The notes beneath the pieces are model-generated. The model made no database searches and had not been told where the DNA came from. It worked only from the letters and a program-made list of their open reading frames with translations. From Cryobacterium sp. PH31-L1 (GTDB taxonomy: Bacteria > Actinomycetota > Actinomycetes > Actinomycetales > Microbacteriaceae), in the NCBI RefSeq assembly GCF_030063145.1, contig NZ_JASISM010000003.1, positions 62,001-126,000 on the forward strand: a DNA stretch of 64,000 nucleotides, in the 5' to 3' direction. Below, one piece after another: positions 36,062 to 44,409 of this stretch. How positions within the stretch are numbered: the first letter of the stretch is position 1; each line of letters opens with the position of its first letter. A program made the translations under genes and the position numbers.

Positions 36062-36109
36062 AGCGGATGCCGCCGGTCGAGCCTCAAAGGTCGGCCGGAA
36101 GCATCCGCT
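36062..36109. terminator. Intercistronic stem-loop
   Basis: AGCGGATGC (36062-36070) and GCATCCGCT (36101-36109) are exact reverse complements, and CCGG words just inside extend the pairing. It lies in the 120-base gap between the amidase and dihydropyrimidinase genes, so it could weaken read-through or stabilise one of the messages. Confidence 0.5.
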
Positions 36110-36151
36110 TGTGCCTAGCTGCTAGGGCTCTAGCCGCTCGGGGCCCAATTA

Positions 36152-37006
36152 TTAGGGCGCGACGAGGGGCTCATAGGAGTCGGGGCGACGGTCACGGTAG
36201 AACTGCCAGGAGTTGCGCACCTCGCGGATGACGCCAAGGTCGAGGTCTCGCACGAGAATCTCCTCGGTGTCGGTCGAGGCGCCCTCGCCCACGTAGTTGC
36301 CCTTGGGATCAACGAAGTACGAGCTGCCGTAGAAGGTCACGGCCTCGTCGCCGAACTCGGCCGCTTCATTGCCGATGCGGTTGTTCGCGCCGACGTAGTA
36401 CTGGTTGGCGACGGCGGCGGCGGGCTGCTCGAGCTCCCACAGGCGGTTCGAGAGACCGGGCTTGGTGGCCGAGGGGTTGAACACGATCTCGGCGCCGTTC
36501 AGGCCAAGTGCACGCCAGCCCTCCGGGAAGTGGCGGTCGTAGCAAATGTAGACGCCGATCTTGCCGTACGCCGTGTCGAACACCGGGTAGTCGGTGTTGC
36601 CGGGGCGAAAGTAGAACTTCTCCCAGAACTGCGGCAGGTGCGGGATGTGGTGCTTACGGTACTTGCCGAGGTAGGTTCCGTCGGCGTCGATGACCGCGGC
36701 GGTGTTGTAGAGCACGCCGGGCTGTTCTTCCTCATAGACCGGAAGCACGATGACCATCTTGAACTCGGCGGCGAGTTTAGCGAACCGATCCACGAGCGGG
36801 CCGGGAACGGCCTGCGCATAGTCGTAATACTTGGCGTCCTGCACGATGCCGAAATAGGGGCCGTGAAAGAGTTCCTGAAAGCAGATCACCTGCACGCCCT
36901 GGGCGGCGGCGGTGCGCACGAAGCCTTCGTGCTTGGCGATCATGGATTCTTCGTCGCCGGTCCAGGTGGCCTGGGTGATGGCGGTTCGAACGATCTGGCT
37001 ATTCAT
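36152..37006 (-). CDS. Nitrilase-superfamily amidohydrolase, beta-ureidopropionase-like
   Basis: A 284-residue nitrilase-fold enzyme with the Glu-Lys-Cys triad: VICFQELFHGPYFG (Glu), LGKYRKHHIPHLP (Lys) and VYICYDRHFPEGWR (Cys about residue 153). In its context it should hydrolyse N-carbamoyl-beta-alanine to beta-alanine, CO2 and ammonia, the step after dihydropyrimidinase. FRPGNTDYPVFDTAYGKIGV resembles beta-ureidopropionases. It is the first gene of the operon and is divergent from the MocR regulator. N-carbamoylputrescine hydrolysis is the closest alternative. Confidence 0.87.
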   Translation of the reverse strand: MNSQIVRTAITQATWTGDEESMIAKHEGFVRTAAAQGVQVICFQELFHGPYFGIVQDAKYYDYAQAVPGPLVDRFAKLAAEFKMVIVLPVYEEEQPGVLYNTAAVIDADGTYLGKYRKHHIPHLPQFWEKFYFRPGNTDYPVFDTAYGKIGVYICYDRHFPEGWRALGLNGAEIVFNPSATKPGLSNRLWELEQPAAAVANQYYVGANNRIGNEAAEFGDEAVTFYGSSYFVDPKGNYVGEGASTDTEEILVRDLDLGVIREVRNSWQFYRDRRPDSYEPLVAP

Positions 37007-37084
37007 GCTGTGCCTTCCACTTGCTTTTCGTTAGTCAAGGGTCGCTATGAACCGCGCTGTTCGTATTGTTATTATTTGACGTAA

Positions 37085-37097
37085 ACATTTCAAATGT
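37085..37097. promoter_or_regulatory. Palindrome in the pyrimidine operon / mocR divergent promoter
   Basis: ACATTT-C-AAATGT is a perfect dyad in an AT-rich 153-base divergent spacer. It is the clearest operator candidate for the MocR protein to control both directions. A TTGACG hexamer lies just upstream on the plus strand; -10 elements are not clear. Confidence 0.45.
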
Positions 37098-37159
37098 GTT
37101 TCTCTGTGTAACGCACGCATTAATCATCCTGTCGTCCACGGCACCTTGGGGCAAGAGCA

Positions 37160-38542
37160 ATGCAGAACTTTATCGATGAAATCGAGCAGCGCACCCCGGC
37201 GGGGATTGCCGCGGCCATCGGCCGGCTGATCGCGAGCGGTCGCCTCGCGCCTGGAGACCGCCTGCCGACCGTGCGAGTACTGGCCGGCGAGCTCGGCGTG
37301 AGCCCGGCCACGGTCAGCCACGCCTGGCAGGCGCTCTCCTCGGTCGGCCTGATCGTGTCGCGTGGTCGGGGCGGCACCTTCGTTCAGGATGCCGCGCCCC
37401 AGTGGCTGCCGGCCCGCAGCCAGTCCATGATCGGCGCGGTCGGTCCGGCCCGCCTCGATCTCTCGCGCGGCACTCCCGACCCGCTGCTGCTCCCGGCACT
37501 CGGACCGGCGCTGTCCCGCGTGTCGCAGCGCGCGGTGACGCCGAGCTACCAGGATCTGCCGATCATTCCGGAGCTGCTCGAGGTACTGCGGGCCTCGTGG
37601 CCCTACCCGGTGGAAACCATCACCGTCGTCGACGGCGCCCTCGACGCCATCTCGCGCAGCCTCGACGCAGTGGCCCGGTTCGGCGACCGGGTCATCATGG
37701 AGAACCCCACGTTTCCGCCGTTCTTCGACCTACTCGACCAGCTCGGCCTCGAGCGCCTCCCGGTAGCGGTCGACGAGCACGGCATTGTTCCGGCCGACTT
37801 CGCCGCGGCGCTGAAGCTCGGCCCGGCCGTGGTGCTGCTGCAGCCGCGGGCGCAGAACCCCACCGGCGCCTCGATGACGGCGCATCGGGCCGAGGAGCTG
37901 GCCCGGCTGCTGCGCGCTACGCCGGCGAGCGCGGACACCATCGTGATCGAAGACGATCACTCCGCCGAGATCAGCATCGCCTCCGACGTGAGTCTCGGCC
38001 TCTGGCTGCCGGAACGCACCCTGCACGTGCGCAGCTTCTCCAAATCGCACGGCCCCGACCTGCGCATTGCCGCGCTCGGCGGTCCGGCCGCGCTGATCGA
38101 CCCGATCGTATCGCGGCGCATGCTCGGCCCCGGCTGGACCAGCCGCATGCTGCAGACCATTTTGCACGACCTGCTCACCAACGGCGAGAGCATGGCCCAG
38201 GTCAGCGAGGCCCGCCGCATCTACTTCGCCCGCCAGCGTGCCCTTGCCGATGCCCTGGCCGAGTTCGGGCTTGAGGTGGTGCAGGCCGACGGCATCAACA
38301 CCTGGTTGCCCGTGCAGAACGAGCGGGATGCCATGGTGCGGCTCGCCGCCTCCGGCATTCGCGTGGCTGGCGGTTCGCCGTTTCTGGCCGCCCCGGATCT
38401 GTCAGGCGCCGGCGGCCCCGCATTCATTCGCGTGACCGCCGGCGCCCTGCCCGACGACATCCGACCGGTGGCCGAGGCGCTGGCCGCGGCGGCGCGTCCG
38501 CTTGATTCGGCCGTGCACCCCATCGGTGCGCGCTGGTCGTAA
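37160..38542 (+). CDS. MocR-family regulator (GntR winged helix fused to aminotransferase-like domain)
   Basis: A 460-residue protein. Residues about 10-75 form a GntR winged helix (GDRLPTVRVLAGELGVSPAT), and the rest is a fold type I aminotransferase-like domain with the PLP Lys region VRSFSKSHGPDLRIAALGGP and the LQPRAQNPTGASM segment. MocR proteins sense PLP or amino compounds. Being divergent from the pyrimidine operon, it is probably its regulator, possibly responding to beta-alanine, which is inference. Its 3' end is convergent with fgd at 22 bases. Confidence 0.9.
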   Translation: MQNFIDEIEQRTPAGIAAAIGRLIASGRLAPGDRLPTVRVLAGELGVSPATVSHAWQALSSVGLIVSRGRGGTFVQDAAPQWLPARSQSMIGAVGPARLDLSRGTPDPLLLPALGPALSRVSQRAVTPSYQDLPIIPELLEVLRASWPYPVETITVVDGALDAISRSLDAVARFGDRVIMENPTFPPFFDLLDQLGLERLPVAVDEHGIVPADFAAALKLGPAVVLLQPRAQNPTGASMTAHRAEELARLLRATPASADTIVIEDDHSAEISIASDVSLGLWLPERTLHVRSFSKSHGPDLRIAALGGPAALIDPIVSRRMLGPGWTSRMLQTILHDLLTNGESMAQVSEARRIYFARQRALADALAEFGLEVVQADGINTWLPVQNERDAMVRLAASGIRVAGGSPFLAAPDLSGAGGPAFIRVTAGALPDDIRPVAEALAAAARPLDSAVHPIGARWS

Positions 38543-38563
38543 CCGGATTCGTTCGCTGAGGCG

Positions 38564-39568
38564 TCAGCCCAGCTCGCGCAGCCTGGGGGCCAGGTCGCGC
38601 TCGAACAGGCCGAGAAAACGCTTCTGGTCGTGGCCCGGGGCGTGGAAGACCAGATGGTTGAGGCCGGCATCGAGGTACGGCTTGATCAGTGCCACCGCCT
38701 CGTCGGGGTCGGAGGCGACGATCCAGCGCTTGGCCACCTGCTCGATCGGGAGCGCATCGGCGGCCGCCTCCATCTCGAGCGGGTCGTGAATGGACTGCTT
38801 CTGCTCGGGCGTGAGCGACAGCGGGGCCCAGAACCGGGTGTTCTCGAGCGCGGCCTGCGGGTCGGTGTCGTAGGAGATCTTGATCTCGATCATGCGGTCG
38901 ATGTCGTCCTGGGCGCGACCGACCTTGTCCAGCCCCTCGGCGACGGCGGGAAGGAGTTTCTCGGTGTAAAGCTCCATGCCCTTGCCCGAGGTGCAGATGA
39001 AACCGTCGCCGGCACGGCCGGCATAGCGGGCCACGACCGGGCCGCCGGCCGCGATGTACACCGGCACCGGGGCATCCGGAACGTCGTAGAGGGTGGCTCC
39101 GACGGTTTTGTAATACTCTCCGTCGAAATCGATGCGCTCACCGGTCCAGAGCTGACGCATGAGGTCGACGGCCTCGCGGAGGCGCGCGAAACGTTCCTTG
39201 AACTCGGGCCAGTCGCCCTGGTAGCCCGTGGCGATCTCATTGAGGGCCTCGCCCGTTCCCACACCGAGCATGATGCGCCCGGGGTAGAGGCAGCCCATGG
39301 TTCCGAAGGCCTGGGCCAGTACGGCCGGGTTGTAGCGGAACGTGGGTGTCATCACCGACGTGCCGATCTGCACCCGCTTGGTGCGTTCGCCGACCGCGGC
39401 CATCCAGGCCATCGCGTAGGGCGCGTGGCCGCCTTCGTGCCGCCACGGCTGAAAGTGGTCACTCACGGTGACGCTGTCGAGCCCGTGCTCTTCGGCCATG
39501 ACGCCGAGTTCCACTAGTTCTCGCGGTGCGAACTGCTCCGCCGACGCTTTCAATCCCAGCTTCAACAT
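38564..39568 (-). CDS. fgd: F420-dependent glucose-6-phosphate dehydrogenase
   Basis: A 334-residue LLM TIM-barrel enzyme that oxidises glucose 6-phosphate to 6-phosphogluconolactone while reducing F420 to F420H2. It is very similar to mycobacterial Fgd1 as I recall it: [18 protein letters not shown] at the N-terminus, [15 protein letters not shown] (catalytic His38 and Trp42 here), [15 protein letters not shown] (Glu), [18 protein letters not shown] segment near 280 and a [12 protein letters not shown] end. ATG 39568 has a GGGAG ribosome site; the frame is open 17 codons upstream. It is divergent from the F420-0 transporter, and supplies F420H2 for LLM enzymes. Confidence 0.95.
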   Translation of the reverse strand: MLKLGLKASAEQFAPRELVELGVMAEEHGLDSVTVSDHFQPWRHEGGHAPYAMAWMAAVGERTKRVQIGTSVMTPTFRYNPAVLAQAFGTMGCLYPGRIMLGVGTGEALNEIATGYQGDWPEFKERFARLREAVDLMRQLWTGERIDFDGEYYKTVGATLYDVPDAPVPVYIAAGGPVVARYAGRAGDGFICTSGKGMELYTEKLLPAVAEGLDKVGRAQDDIDRMIEIKISYDTDPQAALENTRFWAPLSLTPEQKQSIHDPLEMEAAADALPIEQVAKRWIVASDPDEAVALIKPYLDAGLNHLVFHAPGHDQKRFLGLFERDLAPRLRELG

Positions 39569-39649
39569 GCGCTCTCCCTCGTGTCGTACCCAATATTCGC
39601 ACTGACTCAATGTTTGCACTGGCCGGTCCCTGCTACGGTATTCGTGACC

Positions 39650-39669
39650 ACCAATTAGATTTTATTGGT
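39650..39669. promoter_or_regulatory. Inverted repeat in the fgd / F420-0 transporter divergent promoter
   Basis: ACCAAT (39650-39655) and ATTGGT (39664-39669) are exact complements around TAGATTTT, in the 173-base spacer between the divergent starts. It may be an operator shared by both directions, or part of a promoter; no regulator is linked. Confidence 0.35.
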
Positions 39670-39741
39670 TGAGCTTGCCTCGATTTGGGCAGCAGGTCTC
39701 TGGACAATCCAGTTCCCGCGCCCAAAATAATGAGGTTCCGC

Positions 39742-40734
39742 ATGCGCCATTCCCGTTTTCTGTTCATCGGCGTGGCCACCAGCGCCGCCCTGCTGCTCAG
39801 CGGGTGCGCCGCCGCAACACCGGCCGCCACCCCGGCCGAGTCCCCCGCCGCCAGCGCGAGCTACCCGGTCACCGTGAAGAATTGCGGCACGAACCTCACC
39901 GTCACGAAGGCGCCCGAGCGGATCGTGTCGATCAAGTCCTCGGCGACCGAGTTGCTGTTGGCCCTAGGTCTCGGCGACCGCATCGTCGGCTCAGCCTTTC
40001 TCGACGGCCCGTTACCCTCATCGCTGGCGACCGAAGGGTCCGACCTCAACGTGATCAGCGACTTCCTGCCCGGCCAGGAGGCGGTACTCGGCCTGAACCC
40101 CGACTTCATCTACGGCGGCTGGGAATCAAACTTCAGCGCCGACGGTGTGGGCGAACGCGATGCCCTGACGGCGCTCGGCGTCGGCACATACGTCTCACCG
40201 GCAGCGTGCAAGGGCGACTTCATGCCCAATCCGCTCACCTTCGACTCGGTGTTCACCGAGATCGAAGAAGCCGGCGCCATCTTTGGCGTCGAGTCCGCCG
40301 CCGCCGACCTGGTCAACACCCTGAACGACGACCTCGCCGGTCTGACGCCGTCGATCGCCGGAACCACCACGGCCCTCTGGTACTCGAGCGGCACCACGAC
40401 CCCCTACGTGGGCGCCGGCATCGGCTCACCCGAAATGATCATGGACGCCGCTGGGCTCACTAATATCTTCGCCGATGTGAGCGACACCTGGACCTCGGTG
40501 GGTTGGGAATCGATCATCGAGGCCAACCCGAGCGTCATCGTGCTGGTCGACGCCACCTGGAACACCGCCGCGTCGAAGATCGCCCACCTCGAATCGGACC
40601 CGGCCACCCAGGTGCTCGACGCAGTGAAGAACCAGCGCTACATCATTTTGCCATTCGCCTCCACCGAGGCCGGCATCCGCAATGTAGAAGCAGCATCGTC
40701 GACGATCACCCAGTTAGCCGACCTGAACGAGTGA
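39742..40734 (+). CDS. Putative F420-0 ABC transporter substrate-binding lipoprotein
   Basis: A binding protein of about 330 residues with a signal peptide ending in the lipobox LLSGC. The fold is of the helical-backbone class III type used for siderophores and cobalamin: PERIVSIKSSATELLLALGL and the later GWESIIEANPSVIVLVD are diagnostic. Position at the head of permease, ATPase and cofD genes fits the putative F420-0 transporter family (TIGR03868 type, from memory). Upstream ATGs at 39685 and 39730 are possible, but GAGG before ATG 39742 decides the start. F420-0 as cargo is a context-based prediction. Confidence 0.82.
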   Translation: MRHSRFLFIGVATSAALLLSGCAAATPAATPAESPAASASYPVTVKNCGTNLTVTKAPERIVSIKSSATELLLALGLGDRIVGSAFLDGPLPSSLATEGSDLNVISDFLPGQEAVLGLNPDFIYGGWESNFSADGVGERDALTALGVGTYVSPAACKGDFMPNPLTFDSVFTEIEEAGAIFGVESAAADLVNTLNDDLAGLTPSIAGTTTALWYSSGTTTPYVGAGIGSPEMIMDAAGLTNIFADVSDTWTSVGWESIIEANPSVIVLVDATWNTAASKIAHLESDPATQVLDAVKNQRYIILPFASTEAGIRNVEAASSTITQLADLNE

Positions 40735-40749
40735 GCTCCTTCCCCCCCA

Positions 40750-40810
40750 CGCGAAAGCGGGTGAAGTGTCGCTTCAGCAGGGTTGAGGCAACAGCCTTCC
40801 CGCTTTCGCG
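40750..40810. terminator. Large stem-loop between binding-protein and permease genes
   Basis: CGCGAAAGCGGG (40750-40761) pairs perfectly with CCCGCTTTCGCG (40799-40810). GAAG and CTTC words inside give further pairing. It ends 18 bases before the permease start, so it may act as an attenuator or 3' stabiliser that keeps binding-protein mRNA more abundant than the downstream part. Confidence 0.65.
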
Positions 40811-40828
40811 AACCTGGCGGAGACTCGC

Positions 40829-41845
40829 GTGACCCGGAGTACGTACCTCGGGTGGCTCGTTGCAGCCACCATCGCGCTCATTCTCGTGTGCGCGGTCGCC
40901 GTGACCATCGGGCCGGCAGCCGTCAGCCTCGCGCAGGTGGCGGGCAGCATCGGCGCGCACCTCGGGCTTCCGACCGCGCCGGTGCCTCTGCTCACCGACT
41001 CCATCGTCTGGCAGCTGCGGCTGCCGCGCGTGCTCACGGCCGCGCTGGTCGGGGCCGGCCTCGCCCTGAGCGGCGCGGTGATGCAGAGCGTGACGCGCAA
41101 CCCGCTCGCGGACCCGTACCTGCTGGGTTTGTCGAGCGGGGCATCCGTCGGTGCGGTCTGCGTGGTCATTCTCGGCATCGGCTTTGCCCTGCCGGCCGCC
41201 GCCTTCCTCGGCGCGCTGCTCGCTCTTGTCGCCACGCTCAGCATCGCCCGGGTCGGTGGCACGATCACGCCGGTGCGGGCGGTCCTCGCCGGGCTGGCCA
41301 TCGCCCAGCTCGCCGGCGCGCTGACCTCGTTCATCATCTTCTGGGCGGCCAAGGGCGACTCCTACCGCGAGATTCTCAACTGGCTGCTCGGCTCGGTGGC
41401 CGGCGCCACATGGGAGAGCGTCGCGATTGCCGGAACGGCCGTGTTGGTCGTGGGCACCGGCATCCTCTTCTCGGCGACTCGGCTCGACGCGTTCGCGTTC
41501 GGTGACACCTCGGCGGCGAGCCTCGGCATCAACGTGAACCGCACCCGCTGGGCACTGCTCGGATCGGTGGCCCTGCTGACCGGTGCCATGGTGGCCGTCA
41601 GCGGCTCGATCGGGTTCGTCGGACTCATCCTGCCGCACCTCGTGCGCGGCGTCAGCGGGCCGGGACACCGCCGACTGCTGCCGCTCGTTGCCGTCTGCGG
41701 CGGGCTGTTCCTGGTCATTGCCGACACGCTCGCCCGCACTGTGTTCGACCCGCGCGAGCTTCCGGTGGGCATCATCACGGCGTTCATCGGGGTGCCCGTG
41801 TTCATTCTGCTGATCAAGAGAAAGAAGTCGCACCTGTGGGCGTAG
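40829..41845 (+). CDS. Putative F420-0 ABC transporter permease
   Basis: A 338-residue FecCD/BtuC-type permease with about nine to ten helices. QLRLPRVLTAALVGAGLALS and VTRNPLADPYLLGLSSGASV are the family signatures near residues 65-105, and GFVGLILPHLVRGVSGPGHR is the coupling-helix region. GTG 40829 has a GGCGGAG ribosome site. Its end overlaps the ATPase gene by ten bases. Type is that of siderophore and cobalamin importers; assignment to F420-0 rests on the adjacent cofD (TIGR03869 type). Confidence 0.85.
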   Translation: MTRSTYLGWLVAATIALILVCAVAVTIGPAAVSLAQVAGSIGAHLGLPTAPVPLLTDSIVWQLRLPRVLTAALVGAGLALSGAVMQSVTRNPLADPYLLGLSSGASVGAVCVVILGIGFALPAAAFLGALLALVATLSIARVGGTITPVRAVLAGLAIAQLAGALTSFIIFWAAKGDSYREILNWLLGSVAGATWESVAIAGTAVLVVGTGILFSATRLDAFAFGDTSAASLGINVNRTRWALLGSVALLTGAMVAVSGSIGFVGLILPHLVRGVSGPGHRRLLPLVAVCGGLFLVIADTLARTVFDPRELPVGIITAFIGVPVFILLIKRKKSHLWA

Positions 41846-42615
41846 ACCTCGACCAGCTGTCGTTCTCGATCGACGGCACCAGTATTCTGCGCGACGTCTC
41901 AGCGTCGCTGCCCACCGGCAGCGTCACCGGCCTGCTCGGCCCGAACGGCGCTGGCAAGTCCACCCTGCTGCGGCTCATTGCCGGCATCGACAAAGCGGAT
42001 GCCGGCACCGCCGCCCTCGACGGCGTCTCGGTGGGGTCACTGAACCGACGCGACGCGGCCCGCCGCATCGCCCTGCTGGAGCAGAATGCGGCTCCGAGCG
42101 TGGAGCTGACCGTGCTCGAGGTTGTGCTGCTCGGGCGCATTCCGCATCGCACCAAACTCATGGGCTCCTTCAGCGGCGACGAGGATCGCGGCGTCGCTCT
42201 CGATGCCCTCGAGGCGGTGGGTGCCCGATCGCTCGCCGACCGGTCCTGGCACAGCCTGAGCGGCGGGCAACAGCAGCGGGTGCAGATCGCGCGGGCCATG
42301 GCGCAGCAACCGAGCCTGCTGCTGCTCGATGAACCGACCAACCATCTCGACGTGAGCGCCCAGCTTTCCCTGCTCGGCCAGGTGCGGGAGCTCGGGGTGA
42401 CGGCCATCATGGCCCTGCATGATCTCAATCTCGCGGCGGCGTACTGCGACCACATTCTGTTGCTCGACGGCGGCCTGCTGGTGGCCTCGGGCCCACCAGC
42501 CGAGGTGCTCACTCCGGAGATCATCGGCGCAGTCTACGGGGTGGACTGCTTCATTCTGGAGCATCCGCGCGGCGGGCATCCGGTCATCGTGTACTCGGCT
42601 GCGATGTCGGCGTGA
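41836..42615 (+). CDS. Putative F420-0 ABC transporter ATPase
   Basis: A 259-residue FepC/BtuD-like ATPase. Walker A GPNGAGKSTLL, signature LSGGQQQRVQIARAM and Walker B LLLLDEPTNHLD are intact. The GTG start lies within the permease end, and its stop TGA overlaps the GTG of cofD (GTGA), so transporter and F420 synthesis are translationally coupled. That coupling is the best evidence for a role in F420 precursor transport rather than iron or cobalamin. Confidence 0.87.
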   Translation: MGVDLDQLSFSIDGTSILRDVSASLPTGSVTGLLGPNGAGKSTLLRLIAGIDKADAGTAALDGVSVGSLNRRDAARRIALLEQNAAPSVELTVLEVVLLGRIPHRTKLMGSFSGDEDRGVALDALEAVGARSLADRSWHSLSGGQQQRVQIARAMAQQPSLLLLDEPTNHLDVSAQLSLLGQVRELGVTAIMALHDLNLAAAYCDHILLLDGGLLVASGPPAEVLTPEIIGAVYGVDCFILEHPRGGHPVIVYSAAMSA

Positions 42616-43601
42616 AGCGAGTCACGGTCTTGGCCGGCGGTGTCGGCGGTGCCCGCTTCACTCGCGGGCTGCTCGCGCACCTCGCCGTTCTCGCTCCGGA
42701 CGCGGCCGTGACCGTGATTGTGAACACCGGCGATGACATGTGGCTCGACGGGCTGCGCATCTGCCCCGACCTCGACACCGTCATGTACACACTCGGCGGA
42801 GGCATCAACGAGGAGCAGGGCTGGGGGCGCCCCGACGAAACGCGACGCGCGTCGGCGGAGATCGCAGCATACGGGCGCGGCTGGTCATGGTTCACCCTCG
42901 GCGACCTCGATCTGGCGACGCACATCGTTCGCACCGACCTTCTGCGAAACGGCTCGACGCTGTCGCAGGCGACCGAATTTCTCTGCCGCCGCTGGCAGCC
43001 CGGGGTGCGCCTGCTTCCCATGAGCGACCAGCCAGTCGAAACCCACGTATGCCTCGCCGAGAATATTGATGAGCACACGGCGGGCGACTATATTCACTTT
43101 GAAGAATGGTGGGTTCGATATCGCGCTCGCGTGACGATCACCGGGTTCAAGCAGCAGGGGCTGACCGACGCGGTCGCCGCGCCTGGTGTTCTTGAAGCCA
43201 TCACCGAGGCCGACCTGGTCGTGCTGCCACCGTCGAACCCAGTTGTCTCGGTCGGCACGATCCTGGCCGTGCCCGGAGTGCGCCAAGCCCTGCGTTCCAC
43301 CGGCGCGCGAGTCGTCGGGGTATCCCCGATCATCGGCGGCGCGGCGGTGCGCGGCATGGCCGATACCTGCCTGCACACCATCGGCGTCGAGACCAGTGCT
43401 CTCGCCGTCGGTCTGCACTACGGAGCGCGCACGAACGGCGGAGTACTGGACGCCTGGCTGATCGATGGAACGGATGCCGCGGCGCTGCCCACGCTAGCGG
43501 CCGCCGGCATCCGCTCTGCTGCTGTGCCGGTGTGGATGACCGACCTGCCCGCGACAACCGCGATGGCCGCGGCCGTGCTTGCTCTCGCGGCTACCGCCTA
43601 G
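42612..43601 (+). CDS. cofD: 2-phospho-L-lactate (or phosphoenolpyruvate) transferase, F420-0 synthesis
   Basis: A 329-residue enzyme (CofD/FbiA) that joins the activated lactyl or PEP guanylate with Fo to make F420-0 (or dehydro-F420-0). The N-terminal AGGVGGARFTRGL (residues about 7-19), NTGDDMWLDGLRICPDLDT and LPPSNPVVSVGTIL are signatures of the family, which is related to UPF0052. Start is GTG 42612. It ends in the palindromic CTAG shared with the cofC stop on the other strand. Confidence 0.94.
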   Translation: MKRVTVLAGGVGGARFTRGLLAHLAVLAPDAAVTVIVNTGDDMWLDGLRICPDLDTVMYTLGGGINEEQGWGRPDETRRASAEIAAYGRGWSWFTLGDLDLATHIVRTDLLRNGSTLSQATEFLCRRWQPGVRLLPMSDQPVETHVCLAENIDEHTAGDYIHFEEWWVRYRARVTITGFKQQGLTDAVAAPGVLEAITEADLVVLPPSNPVVSVGTILAVPGVRQALRSTGARVVGVSPIIGGAAVRGMADTCLHTIGVETSALAVGLHYGARTNGGVLDAWLIDGTDAAALPTLAAAGIRSAAVPVWMTDLPATTAMAAAVLALAATA

Positions 43602-44290
43602 AGCAACACACTCGTGTGCGGCCCAAGTCCGAGGGCCCGCGCGGCTTCGAGGTCGGCCGCGGTATCGACGTCGCGCCGCAACGACGAAGTCGGCGGCAGG
43701 TCGAGCACCACGTGTCCGTCGCCCTCGTGGGCAGCGCGGGAGCCGAGACCGAACCGCGGCGTGACAGTGACTCCTGCGCGGGCGAACAACGTCGTCGTGC
43801 CCACACCCTCCGCGTCGGCCACCATGGCGCGTGGGTGCACTTCGGCGAGCGCGAACGCGTTCTCCAGGTCGCTCAGGCGCAGGGCGGGCAGATCCCCGGT
43901 CATCACGGCCAGATTCGCCTGGGGATAGGCGAGCCGAGCGGCAGCGAGGCCCTGCACGATCCCGGCGTTCAAGCGGGCATGCCCCGTTTCAGCCACTGGC
44001 ACCTCGGGCACTATGACCGCGCCGAACCCGCCGAGCAGGGCGCCCAGCCGGGTACTCGCGGTCACCACGAACACCCGCTCCACAGCGGATGCCGCCACCA
44101 GCATCGCCACAGTGTCGAGGGCGAACGCGTCGGCGAGCGCCGCCCGCCCCGGCCCGGCCCCGAGACGACTCTTCGCCTCGGCGCTCCCCTTGACCGGGAC
44201 AACGACCACCCAGGCCGGAGCGGCCAAGGGCGAGGGCGAGGGCGAGGGCGAGGGCGAGGCAGCATGGCCGTCGCCCGAGTTTTCTTCCAT
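43598..44290 (-). CDS. cofC: 2-phospho-L-lactate (PEP) guanylyltransferase
   Basis: A nucleotidyltransferase of about 230 residues (CofC/FbiD) that activates 2-phospholactate or PEP with GTP for CofD. The nucleotide loop VVPVKGSAEAKSRLG (about residues 28-42) and VMTGDLPALRLSDLE (metal Asp) are clear. The N-terminus has an (S-P)n tract encoded by a GGGCGA hexamer repeat at 44228-44257. The frame opens at 44416; ATG 44290 is my choice, without a clear ribosome site. It converges on cofD, both stops using the same CTAG. Confidence 0.9.
   Translation of the reverse strand: MEENSGDGHAASPSPSPSPSPLAAPAWVVVVPVKGSAEAKSRLGAGPGRAALADAFALDTVAMLVAASAVERVFVVTASTRLGALLGGFGAVIVPEVPVAETGHARLNAGIVQGLAAARLAYPQANLAVMTGDLPALRLSDLENAFALAEVHPRAMVADAEGVGTTTLFARAGVTVTPRFGLGSRAAHEGDGHVVLDLPPTSSLRRDVDTAADLEAARALGLGPHTSVLL
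44228..44257. repeat. GGGCGA hexanucleotide repeat (5 units)
   Basis: Five exact GGGCGA units lie in the 5' part of cofC and encode Ser-Pro repeats on the minus strand. The unit keeps frame, so slippage only changes the length of a probably disordered N-terminus. Confidence 0.93.
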
Positions 44291-44409
44291 CTGCGACAAG
44301 GTACCAGCGTGCGTGCAATGTGCCGCAACCCGGCGCGCGGTAGCCTCAAGGGTCGACTGCACGCATCCATCGACTCGATTACGTTCGTTTGAACGGCCCA
44401 GGAGGTTCC

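Noticed and set aside
39640-39741. Cobalamin riboswitch before the class III ABC transporter
   Set aside because: The spacer is too short and shows no B12-box; the downstream genes are F420 synthesis genes.
40735-40828. Small gene between receptor and permease
   Set aside because: The bases are explained by a perfect hairpin, and no start codon with a ribosome site is present.
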